Origin: Burkholderiales bacterium
GTDB taxonomy: Bacteria; Pseudomonadota; Gammaproteobacteria; Burkholderiales; Burkholderiaceae_C
Direction: 5' to 3'
Length of the DNA: 59,480 nt
Assembly: GCA_016000195.1 (NCBI GenBank)
Contig: JAECRO010000013.1
Location: 1-59,480, forward strand
This document shows positions 42,065-51,540 of the stretch, in pieces. The translations under genes and the position numbers were made by a program. How positions within the stretch are numbered: the first letter of the stretch is position 1; each line of letters begins with the position of its first letter. Below the pieces are notes generated by a model. The model had not been told where the DNA came from. It did not search any database and saw nothing but the letters and a program-made list of their open reading frames with translations.

Positions 42065-43441
42065 TTAGCCCACAAGCCGGGTGACATCATTGAAAAGGGC
42101 GATACACATCATGCCCAGCAGAATCGCAACGCCACCGCGCTGCAACCGGTCCATCCAGGCGTCTGACACGCCCCGGCCGGTGATCCATTCCCAAAGATAA
42201 TACATCAGGTGCCCGCCGTCGAGAACCGGCAGCGGCAGCAAGTTTAATACGCCCAGACTCACGCTCACCAGGGCCAGAAAGACCAGATAAGACGTCCAGC
42301 CCATGGCGACCGACTTTCCCGCGTAATCGGCAATGGTCAGCGGACCGCTCAGGTTTTTCAGCGAAGCTTCGCCGATGACCATCTTGCCCATCATTTTGAG
42401 CGTCAGGGCTGACACTTCCCAGGTACGCACAGCACCGCCCCACAAACCTTCCAGCGGACCGTAGCGCACGGTCACGAATTCGGGCGGCGCTCCTACATAA
42501 GCGCCTATGCGGGCTACCGCAGCACCGCCCTCCTGCGTCACCTGTGGCGTCACGCCAAGCACCACCGGCCGGCCGGCCCTCAGAACCTGCCAGGTTTGCG
42601 GCGCTACCGCATCCTCATTTCCCCCTGAAGACCGGGCCGATCCACGGATGGTTTCGCGCAACTGCTGCCCATCGATGATGGCGGTTTCATTGATGCGCTG
42701 GACCACATCGCCCGCTTGCAGACCAGCTTTTTGGGCCGCACTGCCCTTCATGATCTCGCCGATCACCGGCTGGGTCCAGGGACCAAGAATGCCGATTTTC
42801 CGGAACAGCTGGGCATCGGCCTCTGCGGCGTCGATCTTGCTCAGCGGCAACACGACGGTTCGGGTCGAAGCGCTGGCGCCATCCCCCAGCACCAGTTGCA
42901 GATCCCGGCCGTTCAGTGCGCCCTGGGTCATGCGCCAGCGAAGGTCTTCAAACGAGCGCACCGTTTCCAGTTCCTGGCCTTCAAAAGCGGCTTGCTGAAC
43001 GGTTTCACGGCCGTTCAGCCCGGCGCGCTCCGCCAGGGAACCAGCGACCGGGCTGGCCAGAACGGCCTTGGGTTCCTGCAGGCCGGTCCAGTTGACCACC
43101 GAATACAGCAGCACGGCCAGCAGCAGATTGGCCAGCGGTCCGGCCGCAACGACCGCAGCGCGCGACTTCAGCGGCTGGGTATTAAAGGCCAGATGACGCT
43201 CGGCCGGATCGACCGGCGCTTCCCGTTCGTCCAGCATCTTCACATAGCCGCCCAGTGGCAGCATGCCGATGGAAAACTCGGTGCTCTTGTTCTTGAGTCG
43301 CCAGGTATAGACAGGCTTGCCAAAGCCGATGGAAAACTTCAACACCTTGATGCCGCAAGCCACGGCAACCCGGTAATGACCGTATTCATGCACGGCAATC
43401 AGGATGCCCAGCGTCACCACAAAAGAAACCAGCGTCAGCAT
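42065..43441 (-). CDS. rseP: Site-2 protease RseP
   Basis: A 458-residue inner membrane zinc metalloprotease that cuts anti-sigma factor RseA in the envelope stress response. The active site is HEYGH (His18, Glu19, His22), and the third metal ligand is Asp in LLPLPVLDGGHLMYYL near the C-terminus. One or two PDZ domains (QKAGLQAGDVVQRINETAII near 217) lie between membrane helices. The start MLTLVSFV follows the dxr stop by one base, so the two are coupled; the upstream in-frame ATG lies inside dxr. Confidence 0.95.
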   Translation of the reverse strand: MLTLVSFVVTLGILIAVHEYGHYRVAVACGIKVLKFSIGFGKPVYTWRLKNKSTEFSIGMLPLGGYVKMLDEREAPVDPAERHLAFNTQPLKSRAAVVAAGPLANLLLAVLLYSVVNWTGLQEPKAVLASPVAGSLAERAGLNGRETVQQAAFEGQELETVRSFEDLRWRMTQGALNGRDLQLVLGDGASASTRTVVLPLSKIDAAEADAQLFRKIGILGPWTQPVIGEIMKGSAAQKAGLQAGDVVQRINETAIIDGQQLRETIRGSARSSGGNEDAVAPQTWQVLRAGRPVVLGVTPQVTQEGGAAVARIGAYVGAPPEFVTVRYGPLEGLWGGAVRTWEVSALTLKMMGKMVIGEASLKNLSGPLTIADYAGKSVAMGWTSYLVFLALVSVSLGVLNLLPLPVLDGGHLMYYLWEWITGRGVSDAWMDRLQRGGVAILLGMMCIALFNDVTRLVG

Positions 43442-43442
43442 T

Positions 43443-44630
43443 TCAAGCCTCCAGACGTTCAGCAATTTGACCCGCGACGAGGCGTGCCTGGGCGTCAAGC
43501 GCCAGCAAACCTTCGATGTCGTGGACCTCTGAGACTGAAACCGCCTCAAGAGTTGCATGGTTTACCTGATGAATATGGTCAAAGCGGATTCGCCTGTCCA
43601 GAAAAGCCGCGACCGCAATCTCGTTGGCGGCATTCAGCACCGCCGTGCTGCCCACGGGCGCCTTGAGCACATCCCAAGCCAGCTTCAGTCCCGGAAAGCG
43701 CGCGTTGTCAGGCACTTCGAAGCTCATGTTGGCCAGTTTTTTGAAATCCAGCGCCTGCGCGCCCGAGCTGATCCGCTCGGGCCAGGCCAGGCCGTAGGCA
43801 ATCGGCACACGCATGTCCGGCGTTCCCAGCTGCGCCACGACGGAGGTGTCGTGATACTGCACCATGGAATGGATGATGCTCTGCGGATGGATCACCACTT
43901 CGATTTGCGCCGGCGTCACGCCAAACAGGTATTTGGCTTCGATGACTTCAAGCGCCTTGTTCATCATGGTGGCCGAATCGACTGAAATCTTCCGGCCCAT
44001 CACCCAGTTCGGATGCGCGCAGGCTTCGTCAGGCGTCACATCGCGCAGACTGGCCGGATCACGGGTGCGAAACGGCCCGCCCGATGCCGTGAGGATGATC
44101 TTTTCAACCCGCTGCGGCCAGCTGGCCTGGTCATCGGGCAGCGACTGGAAGATGGCGGAATGCTCGCTGTCAATCGGCAGCAGCCTGGCGCCGCCTGCGC
44201 GCACGGCCTGCATGAAAACGTCGCCACCCACGACCAGCGCCTCCTTGTTGGCCAGCAGCAGGCGCTTTCCGGCGCGGGCAGCGGCCATGCAAGGCGGCAA
44301 ACCGGCAGCGCCCACAATCGCCGCCATCACGGCATCCACAAGATCATGAGACGCTATCATTTCAAGAGCATCAGGTGCCCAAAGAACCTGCGCGGACAGC
44401 CCATTTAGCTTGATTTTTTCGGCCAGCAGGCGCGCATGGGGCTGACTCACCATCACGGCGAACCTCGGCTTGAACTTGGCGCATTGGGCCAGCATCAGAT
44501 CAACCTGGGTTGCGGCGCTGAGTGCAAACACCTCGAACCGCTCAGGATGGCGGGCTATCACATCCAGGGTGCTGACGCCTATGGAGCCGGTCGAGCCCAG
44601 AACGGTGATGCGCTGCTTTTGAAAAGTCAT
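43443..44630 (-). CDS. dxr: 1-deoxy-D-xylulose 5-phosphate reductoisomerase
   Basis: A 395-residue NADPH enzyme, second in the MEP isoprenoid route that feeds UppS next door. NADPH motif ITVLGSTGSIGVSTLDVI starts at residue 8; LLANKEALVVGG, the metal and substrate motifs IDSEHSAIFQ and ASGGPFR, and WVMGRKISVDSATMMNKALE follow. MTFQKQRI is the conserved start; the longer upstream frame runs into cdsA. Part of the segment APDALEMIAS lies over dispersed repeat copy 10. Confidence 0.95.
   Translation of the reverse strand: MTFQKQRITVLGSTGSIGVSTLDVIARHPERFEVFALSAATQVDLMLAQCAKFKPRFAVMVSQPHARLLAEKIKLNGLSAQVLWAPDALEMIASHDLVDAVMAAIVGAAGLPPCMAAARAGKRLLLANKEALVVGGDVFMQAVRAGGARLLPIDSEHSAIFQSLPDDQASWPQRVEKIILTASGGPFRTRDPASLRDVTPDEACAHPNWVMGRKISVDSATMMNKALEVIEAKYLFGVTPAQIEVVIHPQSIIHSMVQYHDTSVVAQLGTPDMRVPIAYGLAWPERISSGAQALDFKKLANMSFEVPDNARFPGLKLAWDVLKAPVGSTAVLNAANEIAVAAFLDRRIRFDHIHQVNHATLEAVSVSEVHDIEGLLALDAQARLVAGQIAERLEA
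44353..44419 (+). repeat. Dispersed repeat, copy 10, degenerate, inside dxr
   Basis: GCTATCATTTCAAGAGCATC is followed by GGTGCCC, CCTGCGC, GGACAGCC and a TTGATTTTTT tail. It is a diverged copy, antisense to dxr, and encodes VLWAPDALEMIAS. Without the others it would not be recognisable. Confidence 0.4.
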
Positions 44631-44656
44631 GGAGTAGAAATTTGGCCAGTAAATGC

Positions 44657-45487
44657 TTACAGGGAAACCAGCATCATGGCCAGCGGCAAGGTGGGCAGCA
44701 AGGCATCGATGCGGTCGAGCACCCCGCCATGGCCGGGCAGCAAACCGCTGGAATCCTTCACGCCGGCGCTGCGCTTGACCAGGGACTCGACCAGGTCTCC
44801 GACCACGCTCATGGCGGCCAGAAAGATCACCGCCAGCAGCATCACGGCCACGCCATGGCGTTCGGTCAGCTGGCTGTAGAGCGTCGCGCCGCCCCAAAAA
44901 GACCAGGCCAGCGACAGCGCCACCACACCGGCCATGCCTCCCCAGACGCCTTCCCAGCTCTTGCCCGGACTGATGGACGGCGCCAGCTTGCCCTTGCTAA
45001 AGCGTCCACCGAAAGTGCGGCCTGAAAAATAGGCAAAAATGTCGGCCACCCAGACCAGCACCAGGACTGACAGTAAAAATTCAATGCCCATGACACGCGC
45101 CTGCGCAATGGCCAGCCAGGCCAGCCACAGTGCGACCAGGCCGCCGGCAAGACGCAATACCCTGGGAATGCGCGGCCAGCCGGCAACGCCCGACCGCAGC
45201 AGCCAGGCGCCACCCAGCACCCAGGCCGCGCCTGCAACATCCCAGAAAATGGGCAGTGGTTTTTCAAGCAGGCCGCCCTGCCACGACAGGCCGCAGGCCA
45301 GCACGCAGAGCGCGACCATCCCGATCGAGCCGCCCTGTCCGAGGGCATTGAGACGACCCCATTCCCAGGCGCCCGCTGCAATCATCAGCAAGGCCAGCAG
45401 GCAGAAAGGAACAGGCGTTTTGTAGAAAAGGGCTGGCAGCAGGATGGCCAGCAGGACGATGGCCGTGATGACACGCTGTTTAAGCAT
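44657..45487 (-). CDS. cdsA: Phosphatidate cytidylyltransferase
   Basis: A 276-residue integral membrane enzyme that makes CDP-diacylglycerol from phosphatidate and CTP. About seven membrane helices precede the family signature, VESLVKRSAGVKDSSGLLPG followed by HGGVLDRIDALLP, near residues 237-270, with its Lys-Asp and His-Gly-Gly-Asp residues. The length is normal. It lies 18 bases after uppS and 26 before dxr. Confidence 0.94.
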   Translation of the reverse strand: MLKQRVITAIVLLAILLPALFYKTPVPFCLLALLMIAAGAWEWGRLNALGQGGSIGMVALCVLACGLSWQGGLLEKPLPIFWDVAGAAWVLGGAWLLRSGVAGWPRIPRVLRLAGGLVALWLAWLAIAQARVMGIEFLLSVLVLVWVADIFAYFSGRTFGGRFSKGKLAPSISPGKSWEGVWGGMAGVVALSLAWSFWGGATLYSQLTERHGVAVMLLAVIFLAAMSVVGDLVESLVKRSAGVKDSSGLLPGHGGVLDRIDALLPTLPLAMMLVSL

Positions 45488-45505
45488 CAGACCACCTTTT
45501 CGTTT

Positions 45506-46228
45506 TTAAGCAGGAGCAAGGCCATTAACCTGTTCCGGGGTTTGGCCAAAGCGGCGCTGGCGGGCGCTAAAAGCAGCAATCGCCCGGTCCAGTGCAGCCT
45601 CGTCGAATTCAGGCCAGAGGCTCTCGGAAAAATACAGCTCTGAATAAGCGGCCTGCCAGAGCATGAAATTGCTGATGCGCAATTCTCCACCCGTGCGAAT
45701 CAGCAAATCCGGGTCCGGCACATGGGCCAGCGCCATCGCCCGGTCGAGCGACAACTCGGTAATGGCCTCGCCCCGACTGGCCAGTTTTTGGGCCGCCTGG
45801 ACAATATCCCAGCGTCCGCCGTAGTTAAAGCAGACATTGAAAATCAGCCGCTGGTTGTCCGCCGTGCTTGCCTCGGCCTGTACCAGGGCAGAACTGACTT
45901 TTTCTGAAAACCGCTGGCGATCCCCAATGAAATGGATCTGTACCCCGTTGGCATTGAGGCTGGGCACTTTTCTGGCAAGGGCCAGCACCACCAGCTCCAT
46001 CAGGCCCGACACTTCTTCGGAAGGCCGGCTCCAGTTTTCGGATGAAAACGCAAAGACCGTCAGCACGCCAATGCCACGGTCCAGGCAAGCTTTCACGCAA
46101 TTGCTGAGCGTATCGACGCCCTGCTTGTGGCCGGCGATGCGGGGCAAATAGCGTTTCTTGGCCCAGCGGCCATTTCCATCCATGACGATGGCGACATGGT
46201 GCGGAATAATCAAAGGGGAAGTGGCCAT
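45506..46228 (-). CDS. uppS: Undecaprenyl diphosphate synthase
   Basis: A 240-residue cis-prenyltransferase that makes the C55 carrier for peptidoglycan and O-antigen. Catalytic Asp17 is in AIVMDGNGRWAKKRYLPRIA. FSSENWSRPSEEVSGLM and the pyrophosphate-binding RTGGELRISNFMLWQAAYSE, near 194-213, complete the family set. The length is standard. It lies between frr and cdsA. Confidence 0.95.
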   Translation of the reverse strand: MATSPLIIPHHVAIVMDGNGRWAKKRYLPRIAGHKQGVDTLSNCVKACLDRGIGVLTVFAFSSENWSRPSEEVSGLMELVVLALARKVPSLNANGVQIHFIGDRQRFSEKVSSALVQAEASTADNQRLIFNVCFNYGGRWDIVQAAQKLASRGEAITELSLDRAMALAHVPDPDLLIRTGGELRISNFMLWQAAYSELYFSESLWPEFDEAALDRAIAAFSARQRRFGQTPEQVNGLAPA

Positions 46229-46255
46229 GGGCGGGTCAGGCCAGATGCAGTGAAA

Positions 46256-46816
46256 TCAAACCGCCATGATGTCTTGTTCCTTGCCTGTGACCAGTTTGTC
46301 AACATCGGCAATGAAACGGTCGGTGAACTTCTGGATTTCTTCCTGCGAACGACGCTCGTCATCTTCAGAGGCCAGCTTGTCCTTGACCAGCTTCTTGACA
46401 CCGTCATTGGCGTCGCGGCGAAGGTTGCGAATCGCCACCTTCGCATGCTCGCCTTCGGCGCGCACGACCTTGGTGAGCTCCTTGCGGCGCTCTTCGGTCA
46501 TGGCCGGCATCGGAACGCGGATCAAATCGCCCTGGGACGCCGGATTCAGGCCCAGATCGGAGTCGCGGATGGCTTTTTCAATCTTGGCGCCCATGCCTTT
46601 TTCCCAGGGGGAAACGCTGATGGTGCGTGCATCGAGCAGCGCCACATTGGCAACCTGGCTGATCGGCACCATGGAGCCGTAATAGTCCACATGCACGGTA
46701 TCGAGCAGGCCGGGATTGGCACGGCCAGTACGGATTTTGGTGAGATTGTGCTGGAAGGATTCCAGGGACTGCTGCATTTTTTGCGTTGCCTGCTGCTTGA
46801 TCTCAACAATGCTCAT
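46256..46816 (-). CDS. frr: Ribosome recycling factor
   Basis: A 186-residue tRNA-shaped protein that splits post-termination ribosomes with EF-G. The three-helix bundle and hinge are evident: [20 protein letters not shown] near 20-39 and [20 protein letters not shown] near 105-124. The length is typical (185). It starts 72 bases after pyrH. Confidence 0.95.
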   Translation of the reverse strand: MSIVEIKQQATQKMQQSLESFQHNLTKIRTGRANPGLLDTVHVDYYGSMVPISQVANVALLDARTISVSPWEKGMGAKIEKAIRDSDLGLNPASQGDLIRVPMPAMTEERRKELTKVVRAEGEHAKVAIRNLRRDANDGVKKLVKDKLASEDDERRSQEEIQKFTDRFIADVDKLVTGKEQDIMAV

Positions 46817-46888
46817 GGTCGAATCTCCTGATGACTAAATTCAAAAAAATGCAAACACCAAGCCCTTGCGCCTTTGCGCCAGACCTGT

Positions 46889-47599
46889 TCAGACGTGAAC
46901 CAGGGTTCCTTCATCCTCACCCATCACCACACGCTTGAGCGCACCGAGCTTGAAGATGCTGAATATTTTGATCGGCAGCTTCTGGTCGCGGCACAGGGCA
47001 AAGGCGGTGGCGTCCATCACTTCGAGGTTCTTGCCGATGACCTCATCAAAGCTGATGCTGGTGTAGCGCGTGGCTTGCGGGTATTTTTTCGGGTCGGCAG
47101 AGTAAACGCCATCGACCTTGGTGGCCTTCAAAACAATTTCAGCGCCGATTTCGGCTCCACGCAGGGCCGCCGCCGTGTCGGTGGTGAAAAAAGGATTGCC
47201 GGTACCCGCCGCAAACACAACGACTTTACCCTCTTCGAGATACTGCAGGGCCTTGGGCCGCACATAAGGCTCGACAACACGCTCAATGCCGATGGCGGAC
47301 ATCACCCGGGCCACCAGCCCGGCCTTGTCCATGGTGTCACCCAGCGCCAGGGCATTCATCACGGTGGCCAGCATACCCATGTAGTCGGCAGTCGCCCGGT
47401 CCATGCCGACCGAGCCGCCCGCCACGCCCCGAAAAATGTTGCCGCCGCCAATCACCACCGCCACCTGAACACCCATGCGGGTGACTTCGGCGATCTCCTC
47501 CACCATGCGCACGATGGTGGCGCGGTTGATGCCGAAAGCATCGTCCCCCATCAGGGCTTCCCCAGACAGTTTTAACAAGATGCGCTTGTAGGCTGGCAT
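46889..47599 (-). CDS. pyrH: Uridylate kinase
   Basis: A 236-residue hexameric UMP kinase of the amino acid kinase fold. Landmarks are [20 protein letters not shown] near 4, [20 protein letters not shown] near 50 and [20 protein letters not shown] near 128. The length is typical. It lies between tsf and frr, the conserved order. Confidence 0.95.
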   Translation of the reverse strand: MPAYKRILLKLSGEALMGDDAFGINRATIVRMVEEIAEVTRMGVQVAVVIGGGNIFRGVAGGSVGMDRATADYMGMLATVMNALALGDTMDKAGLVARVMSAIGIERVVEPYVRPKALQYLEEGKVVVFAAGTGNPFFTTDTAAALRGAEIGAEIVLKATKVDGVYSADPKKYPQATRYTSISFDEVIGKNLEVMDATAFALCRDQKLPIKIFSIFKLGALKRVVMGEDEGTLVHV

Positions 47600-47658
47600 G
47601 TGGGGACTTTCGTGAGGGGTGGATGAATGGAAAACGACCTTCCGGTGGACTGGAAGGC

Positions 47659-48579
47659 TCAGGCGCCCTTGGCGGCAGCGACCTGCGCGGCGACTTCGGC
47701 AGCGAAATCGTCGACCTTCTTTTCGATGCCTTCGCCAACCACGTACAGCGTGAAGGATTTGACGCGGGTCGCCTTTTCCTTGAGCATCTGCTCGACGGTC
47801 TGCTTGTCATTCTTGACGAAGGTCTGGTTGTTCAGGCTGACCTCTTTCAGGTATTTCTGAACGCCGCCTTCAATGCGCTTGGCAACGATTTCGGCAGACT
47901 GGACAGCCTTGCCAGCAGCCTGAGCCACGGCGGCATCTTCAGCCGCCTTGGCAGCCGCCACCGAGCGCTCTTTGGCAACCAGTTCAGCAGGCACATCGGC
48001 GCTGGACAGGGCCACCGGCTTCATTGCGGCCACATGCATGGCAACATCCTTGGCGGCGGCTTCGTCGCCCTCAAACTCCACAACCACGCCGATACGCGTG
48101 CCGTGCAGGTAAGACGCAGACTTGCCTGCGGCAAAACGCTTGAAACGGCGAACGGTCATGTTTTCGCCGATCTTGCCGATCAGGCCCTTGCGCACGTCTT
48201 CGACGGTGGGGCCAAAGCTGTCCATGGACAGCGGCATGGCGCCCAGGGCGGCCAGGTCGGAAGGATTGTTTTTGACAACGCCTTCGGCGACGGCATTGGC
48301 AAATGCCAGGAAACTGTCGTTCTTGGTCACGAAGTCGGTTTCGCAATTGATTTCGACCAGCGCGGCGTCATCGCCTTCGCGGGCCAGGGCCACCACGCCT
48401 TCAGCCGTCACGCGGGAAGCAGCCTTGCCGGCCTTGCTGCCCAGCTTGACGCGCAGGAGTTCTTCGGCTTTTTCGAAATCGCCTTCAGCCTCGGTCAGTG
48501 CCTTCTTGCACTCCATCATCGGGGCGTCGGTCTTGGCGCGCAGTTCGGCGACCATCTTTGCAGTAATTGCCATTGCCAT
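47659..48579 (-). CDS. tsf: Translation elongation factor Ts
   Basis: A 306-residue nucleotide exchange factor for EF-Tu. The N-terminal UBA-like domain has [20 protein letters not shown] near 11-30, followed by the TDF motif ([20 protein letters not shown]) near 81. The start MAMAITAKM has GAGA upstream; a Met two codons later is equally plausible. A terminator-like hairpin lies between rpsB and this gene, so its level may be set by read-through. Confidence 0.95.
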   Translation of the reverse strand: MAMAITAKMVAELRAKTDAPMMECKKALTEAEGDFEKAEELLRVKLGSKAGKAASRVTAEGVVALAREGDDAALVEINCETDFVTKNDSFLAFANAVAEGVVKNNPSDLAALGAMPLSMDSFGPTVEDVRKGLIGKIGENMTVRRFKRFAAGKSASYLHGTRIGVVVEFEGDEAAAKDVAMHVAAMKPVALSSADVPAELVAKERSVAAAKAAEDAAVAQAAGKAVQSAEIVAKRIEGGVQKYLKEVSLNNQTFVKNDKQTVEQMLKEKATRVKSFTLYVVGEGIEKKVDDFAAEVAAQVAAAKGA

Positions 48580-48662
48580 TTTTAATTCTCCGTATTTCGT
48601 TTTGACCTGGAGGGGCGCTTCTCGCTTCTTTAAAGCAGCGCCCGTCATCTTGTTAGCTTGTG

Positions 48663-48689
48663 AAAAAGGGGCTACGCGAGCCCCTTTTT
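48663..48689 (-). terminator. Intercistronic terminator/attenuator between rpsB and tsf
   Basis: A perfect 11-bp stem AAAAAGGGGCT/AGCCCCTTTTT with a 5-base loop. It follows the rpsB stop by 27 bases and looks like a full intrinsic terminator, so part of the transcription must read through it or restart to supply tsf and the genes downstream. Confidence 0.75.
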
Positions 48690-48715
48690 CGCGTGCGGCG
48701 TGACGCCAACACTAT

Positions 48716-49468
48716 TTAGGCGGCTGCGTTTTCCACTTCGACAAATTCATCCGAACCTTCTGCCGACACCGCCTTGACGACGACATCCATGGCGCTGGCA
48801 CGGCCTTCGATGACGGCGTCTGCAAGACCGCGGGCATACAGCTCGACAGCCTTGGACGAGTCATCGTTGCCGGGGATCACGTAGTCGATGCCGAGGGGTG
48901 AATGGTTGGTATCGACCACGCCGATCAGGGGAATGCCGAGCTTCTTGGCTTCCAGAACCGCGATTTTGTGGAAACCCACGTCGATCACGAAAATGGCGTC
49001 CGGCAATGCAGTCATGTCCTGAATGCCGCCGATGTCTTTTTCGAGCTTTTCGATTTCGCGCTTGAAGGTCAGCTGTTCTTTTTTGCTGATCGAGTCAAGG
49101 CCGGCTTCCTGCTGGGCCTTCATCTCTTTCAGGCGCTTGATCGAGGTCTTGACCGTCTTGAAGTTGGTCAGCATGCCGCCCAGCCAGCGCTGGTCAACAT
49201 AAGGAATACCGGCGCGCTGGGCTTCGGCGGCAACGGTTTCGCGGGCGGTGCGCTTGGTGCCAACCATCAGGATGGTGCCGTTGTTGGCGGTCAGCTGCTT
49301 GGCGAACTTCATCGCTTCCTGGAACATCGGCAGCGATTTTTCCAGGTTGATGATGTGAATACGGTTGCGATGGCCAAAAATATAAGGGGCCATTTTTGGA
49401 TCCCAGAAGCGGGTTTGGTGACCAAAGTGGACGCCGGCTTCCAGCATTTCGCGCATGTTCGTGGACAT
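48716..49468 (-). CDS. rpsB: 30S ribosomal protein S2
   Basis: A 250-residue small-subunit protein. The conserved start [20 protein letters not shown] leads to [20 protein letters not shown], and [20 protein letters not shown] lies near 157. TTTGGAGTTAATT precedes the ATG. It is the first gene of the long essential cluster. Confidence 0.97.
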   Translation of the reverse strand: MSTNMREMLEAGVHFGHQTRFWDPKMAPYIFGHRNRIHIINLEKSLPMFQEAMKFAKQLTANNGTILMVGTKRTARETVAAEAQRAGIPYVDQRWLGGMLTNFKTVKTSIKRLKEMKAQQEAGLDSISKKEQLTFKREIEKLEKDIGGIQDMTALPDAIFVIDVGFHKIAVLEAKKLGIPLIGVVDTNHSPLGIDYVIPGNDDSSKAVELYARGLADAVIEGRASAMDVVVKAVSAEGSDEFVEVENAAA

Positions 49469-49508
49469 AATTAACTCCAAAGGTTGTTTCTAAAATCAGC
49501 GCTTATCG

Positions 49509-49524
49509 CCGGAAGGATTTCCGG
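49509..49524 (-). promoter_or_regulatory. Hairpin in the rpsB leader
   Basis: CCGGAA-GGAT-TTCCGG forms a perfect 6-bp stem with a 4-base loop, about 41 bases upstream of the rpsB start. It would sit in the mRNA leader and could be the S2 autoregulatory site, although I cannot match it to a named leader class. Confidence 0.4.
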
Positions 49525-49594
49525 ACAACACCTTGTGTGACTGATTTGCGATTTGCCCTGCAAACGATTTTGTCGCCAACTGCAGAGCCCGCTG

Positions 49595-49600
49595 AGTATA
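49595..49600 (-). promoter_or_regulatory. Probable -10 box of the rpsB promoter
   Basis: TATACT on the minus strand, giving a leader of about 120 bases before rpsB. No good -35 box at 17 bases is seen; TTGTGC lies 21 bases upstream. The divergent amidase gene begins 14 bases away, so the promoter overlaps its 5' end. Confidence 0.4.
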
Positions 49601-49613
49601 ACATTCCATCTCC

Positions 49614-50966
49614 ATGAATCAGCACAACCCGACACTCCCGACCGATCTTCACGCCACGCGTCAAGCCCTTCAGGGTGGTCAGGCCCGTGTTGAAGAAATT
49701 CTTGCGCAGGCCGGCGCCATCGCTGGCAGCCATGCCTGCCGCCATGTTTTCATGCCTGGACAGGCACAAGGCGCGCTCGCATCGCCGCCCACGACTTCAA
49801 TCAATGATCCGGCCCTTGCGTTGGCTGGCATTGCGGTTTCGGTCAAGGACCTGTTTGACGTGGCGGGTCAGGTCACGACCGCCGGATCGACCGTACTGGC
49901 CGGAACTGCGCGAGCCCGGGCGGATGCCGTCGCCGTCGCGCGGCTGCGGACGGCAGGCGCCGTGCTGGTCGGCCGCACCAACATGGTCGAGTTTGCATTT
50001 TCCGGCGTCGGCATCAATCCGCATTACGGCACGCCCGTGAACCCGGCCGATACCTCGACCGAGCGCATTCCGGGCGGCTCTTCGTCGGGTGCGGCTGTGT
50101 CGGTGGCGACTGGTGCGGCCCTGGTGGGCCTCGGCTCGGACACGGGGGGCTCGATCCGCATTCCGGCAGCGCTGTGCGGCATTGTCGGCTTCAAGAGCAC
50201 CGCCCGGCTGGTTCCTGCGGCTGGCACCGTGCCGCTGTCCACCAGCCTGGACACGGTCTGCGCCGTCACCCGGTCCGTGCGTGATGCGGTGACGGTGCAT
50301 GAAATCCTGTCAGCGCGCCGTGTACAGCTCGCCGGCAAGCCCCTGTCATCGTGCCGGATTGCGGTTGCACGAACCCTCATGCAGGACGGGCTGGACAGCA
50401 CGGTCGCCCACGCATTCGAGCACAGCCTGCGGGTGCTGCGCCAGTCCGGTGCCCGGATTGAAGAAATAGCGCTTGAAGGACTCGGAGAGTTGCCAGCCAT
50501 CAATGCCAGCGGTGGCCTGTCCGCCGCAGAGAGCTATGCCTGGCACCGCAAGCTGATCGCCGGGCATGAAGCGCAATACGACCCGCGCGTGGCGCTGCGC
50601 ATTTTGCGCGGTGCGCGCATGAGCGCGGCCGACTACATCGATTTGCTGGCAGCGCGCCAAAACTGGATGACCCGCATGGAAGCGCGCTTAAGCCACTTTG
50701 ACGCGGTGCTGTCGCCCACCGTGCCCATCGTGGCGCCACCGATTGCCAGCGTGCTGGACCATGACGACGAGTTCTTCCGGATCAACGCGCTGTTGCTGCG
50801 CAATACCTCGGTCGTGAACATGCTCGACGGCTGCGCGATTTCCGTGCCCTGCCAGACGCCCGACCAATTGCCGGTCGGTCTGATGCTCTGGCATGCCGCG
50901 CTGCATGACGACACCGTGCTGGACCTGGCCTTGCAGGTCGAGACAGCACTCTCGCCTTCACTATAA
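49614..50966 (+). CDS. Amidase-signature hydrolase
   Basis: A 450-residue enzyme of the amidase signature family (GatA, AtzF and similar). The Ser-cisSer-Lys triad is visible: Lys78 in IAVSVKDLFDVAG, the cis-Ser in PGGSSSGAAVSVATG near 157, and the nucleophile Ser180 in GSDTGGSIRIPAALCG. No gatB or gatC is adjacent, so it is more likely a stand-alone amide hydrolase than the tRNA amidotransferase. It is divergent from rpsB with only 145 bases between starts. Dispersed repeat copy 11 overlaps its last codons. Confidence 0.87.
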   Translation: MNQHNPTLPTDLHATRQALQGGQARVEEILAQAGAIAGSHACRHVFMPGQAQGALASPPTTSINDPALALAGIAVSVKDLFDVAGQVTTAGSTVLAGTARARADAVAVARLRTAGAVLVGRTNMVEFAFSGVGINPHYGTPVNPADTSTERIPGGSSSGAAVSVATGAALVGLGSDTGGSIRIPAALCGIVGFKSTARLVPAAGTVPLSTSLDTVCAVTRSVRDAVTVHEILSARRVQLAGKPLSSCRIAVARTLMQDGLDSTVAHAFEHSLRVLRQSGARIEEIALEGLGELPAINASGGLSAAESYAWHRKLIAGHEAQYDPRVALRILRGARMSAADYIDLLAARQNWMTRMEARLSHFDAVLSPTVPIVAPPIASVLDHDDEFFRINALLLRNTSVVNMLDGCAISVPCQTPDQLPVGLMLWHAALHDDTVLDLALQVETALSPSL

Positions 50967-51013
50967 AAATAATAGCTATCCGTGCCCGCCAGCAAAGCGG
51001 AATCAGCATTTTC
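50959..51013 (+). repeat. Dispersed repeat, copy 11, at the amidase stop
   Basis: CACTATAAAAATAATAGCTA is followed by CGTGCCC, AGCAAAGCGG and AATCAGCATTTT. The element provides the amidase stop codon (TAA). Confidence 0.65.
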
Positions 51014-51039
51014 GATACAAATTTTCATACAAAAATGAA

Positions 51040-51405
51040 TGCCACGCCCGGCTGCAGCGCCTGGCGTTTTACAGCCACCACCGGCTGCACCTGCCAAGCG
51101 CCCGGCACAAGCTGGACGACGAGCGCGGCCTGCAGGTGCTGCGTGATGCCGGCGTGGCTTTCAGGCAGATCAATGCCGATGAAATGCGGCAGGTCGAGCC
51201 GGCGATCAGTCGCGATACCGGATTACTGGACGGGGTTCATTTGCCTGACGACGAGGTGGCCAACTGCCGGCAGTTTGCGCTGCTGCCGAAGGAGCAGGCC
51301 CGGTTGCTGGGCGCTGAGTGGTGGCAGCGCACGCGCCCTGGACAACCTGATGGCCGCAAGGCCGGCGGAAATTGACATGGAAGGGCTCGGCCTCGGCCGC
51401 CTGGG
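51040..51405 (+). pseudogene. Relic of a D-amino-acid dehydrogenase (dadA-like) gene
   Basis: One frame reads ARLQRLAFYSHHRLHLPSAR, then RQINADEMRQVEPAISRDTG and LPDDEVANCRQFA, which resembles the central part of DadA-type FAD dehydrogenases. A second frame, from about 51348, reads MAARPAEIDMEGLGLGRLGW, resembling the C-terminal tail of the same family. The N-terminal FAD motif, the middle and the reading frame are lost. The homology is recalled rather than searched. Confidence 0.6.
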
Positions 51406-51540
51406 CTGGACCAGTGTCAACGCGTACTTGTCCTACAGGCTTTGTCACGGGCAGGCAGTATCCGGTCATTGGAACGTTTTAAAGTCATGCCTGTCTCGGC
51501 ATGTTGCACCGGGCGATTTATTTTTTTGATTGGAATAGCC

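Noticed and set aside
49614..50966. Glutamyl-tRNA amidotransferase subunit A (gatA)
   Set aside because: The catalytic triad fits, but gatB and gatC are not adjacent and the sequence outside the signature differs, so only the general amidase family is claimed.
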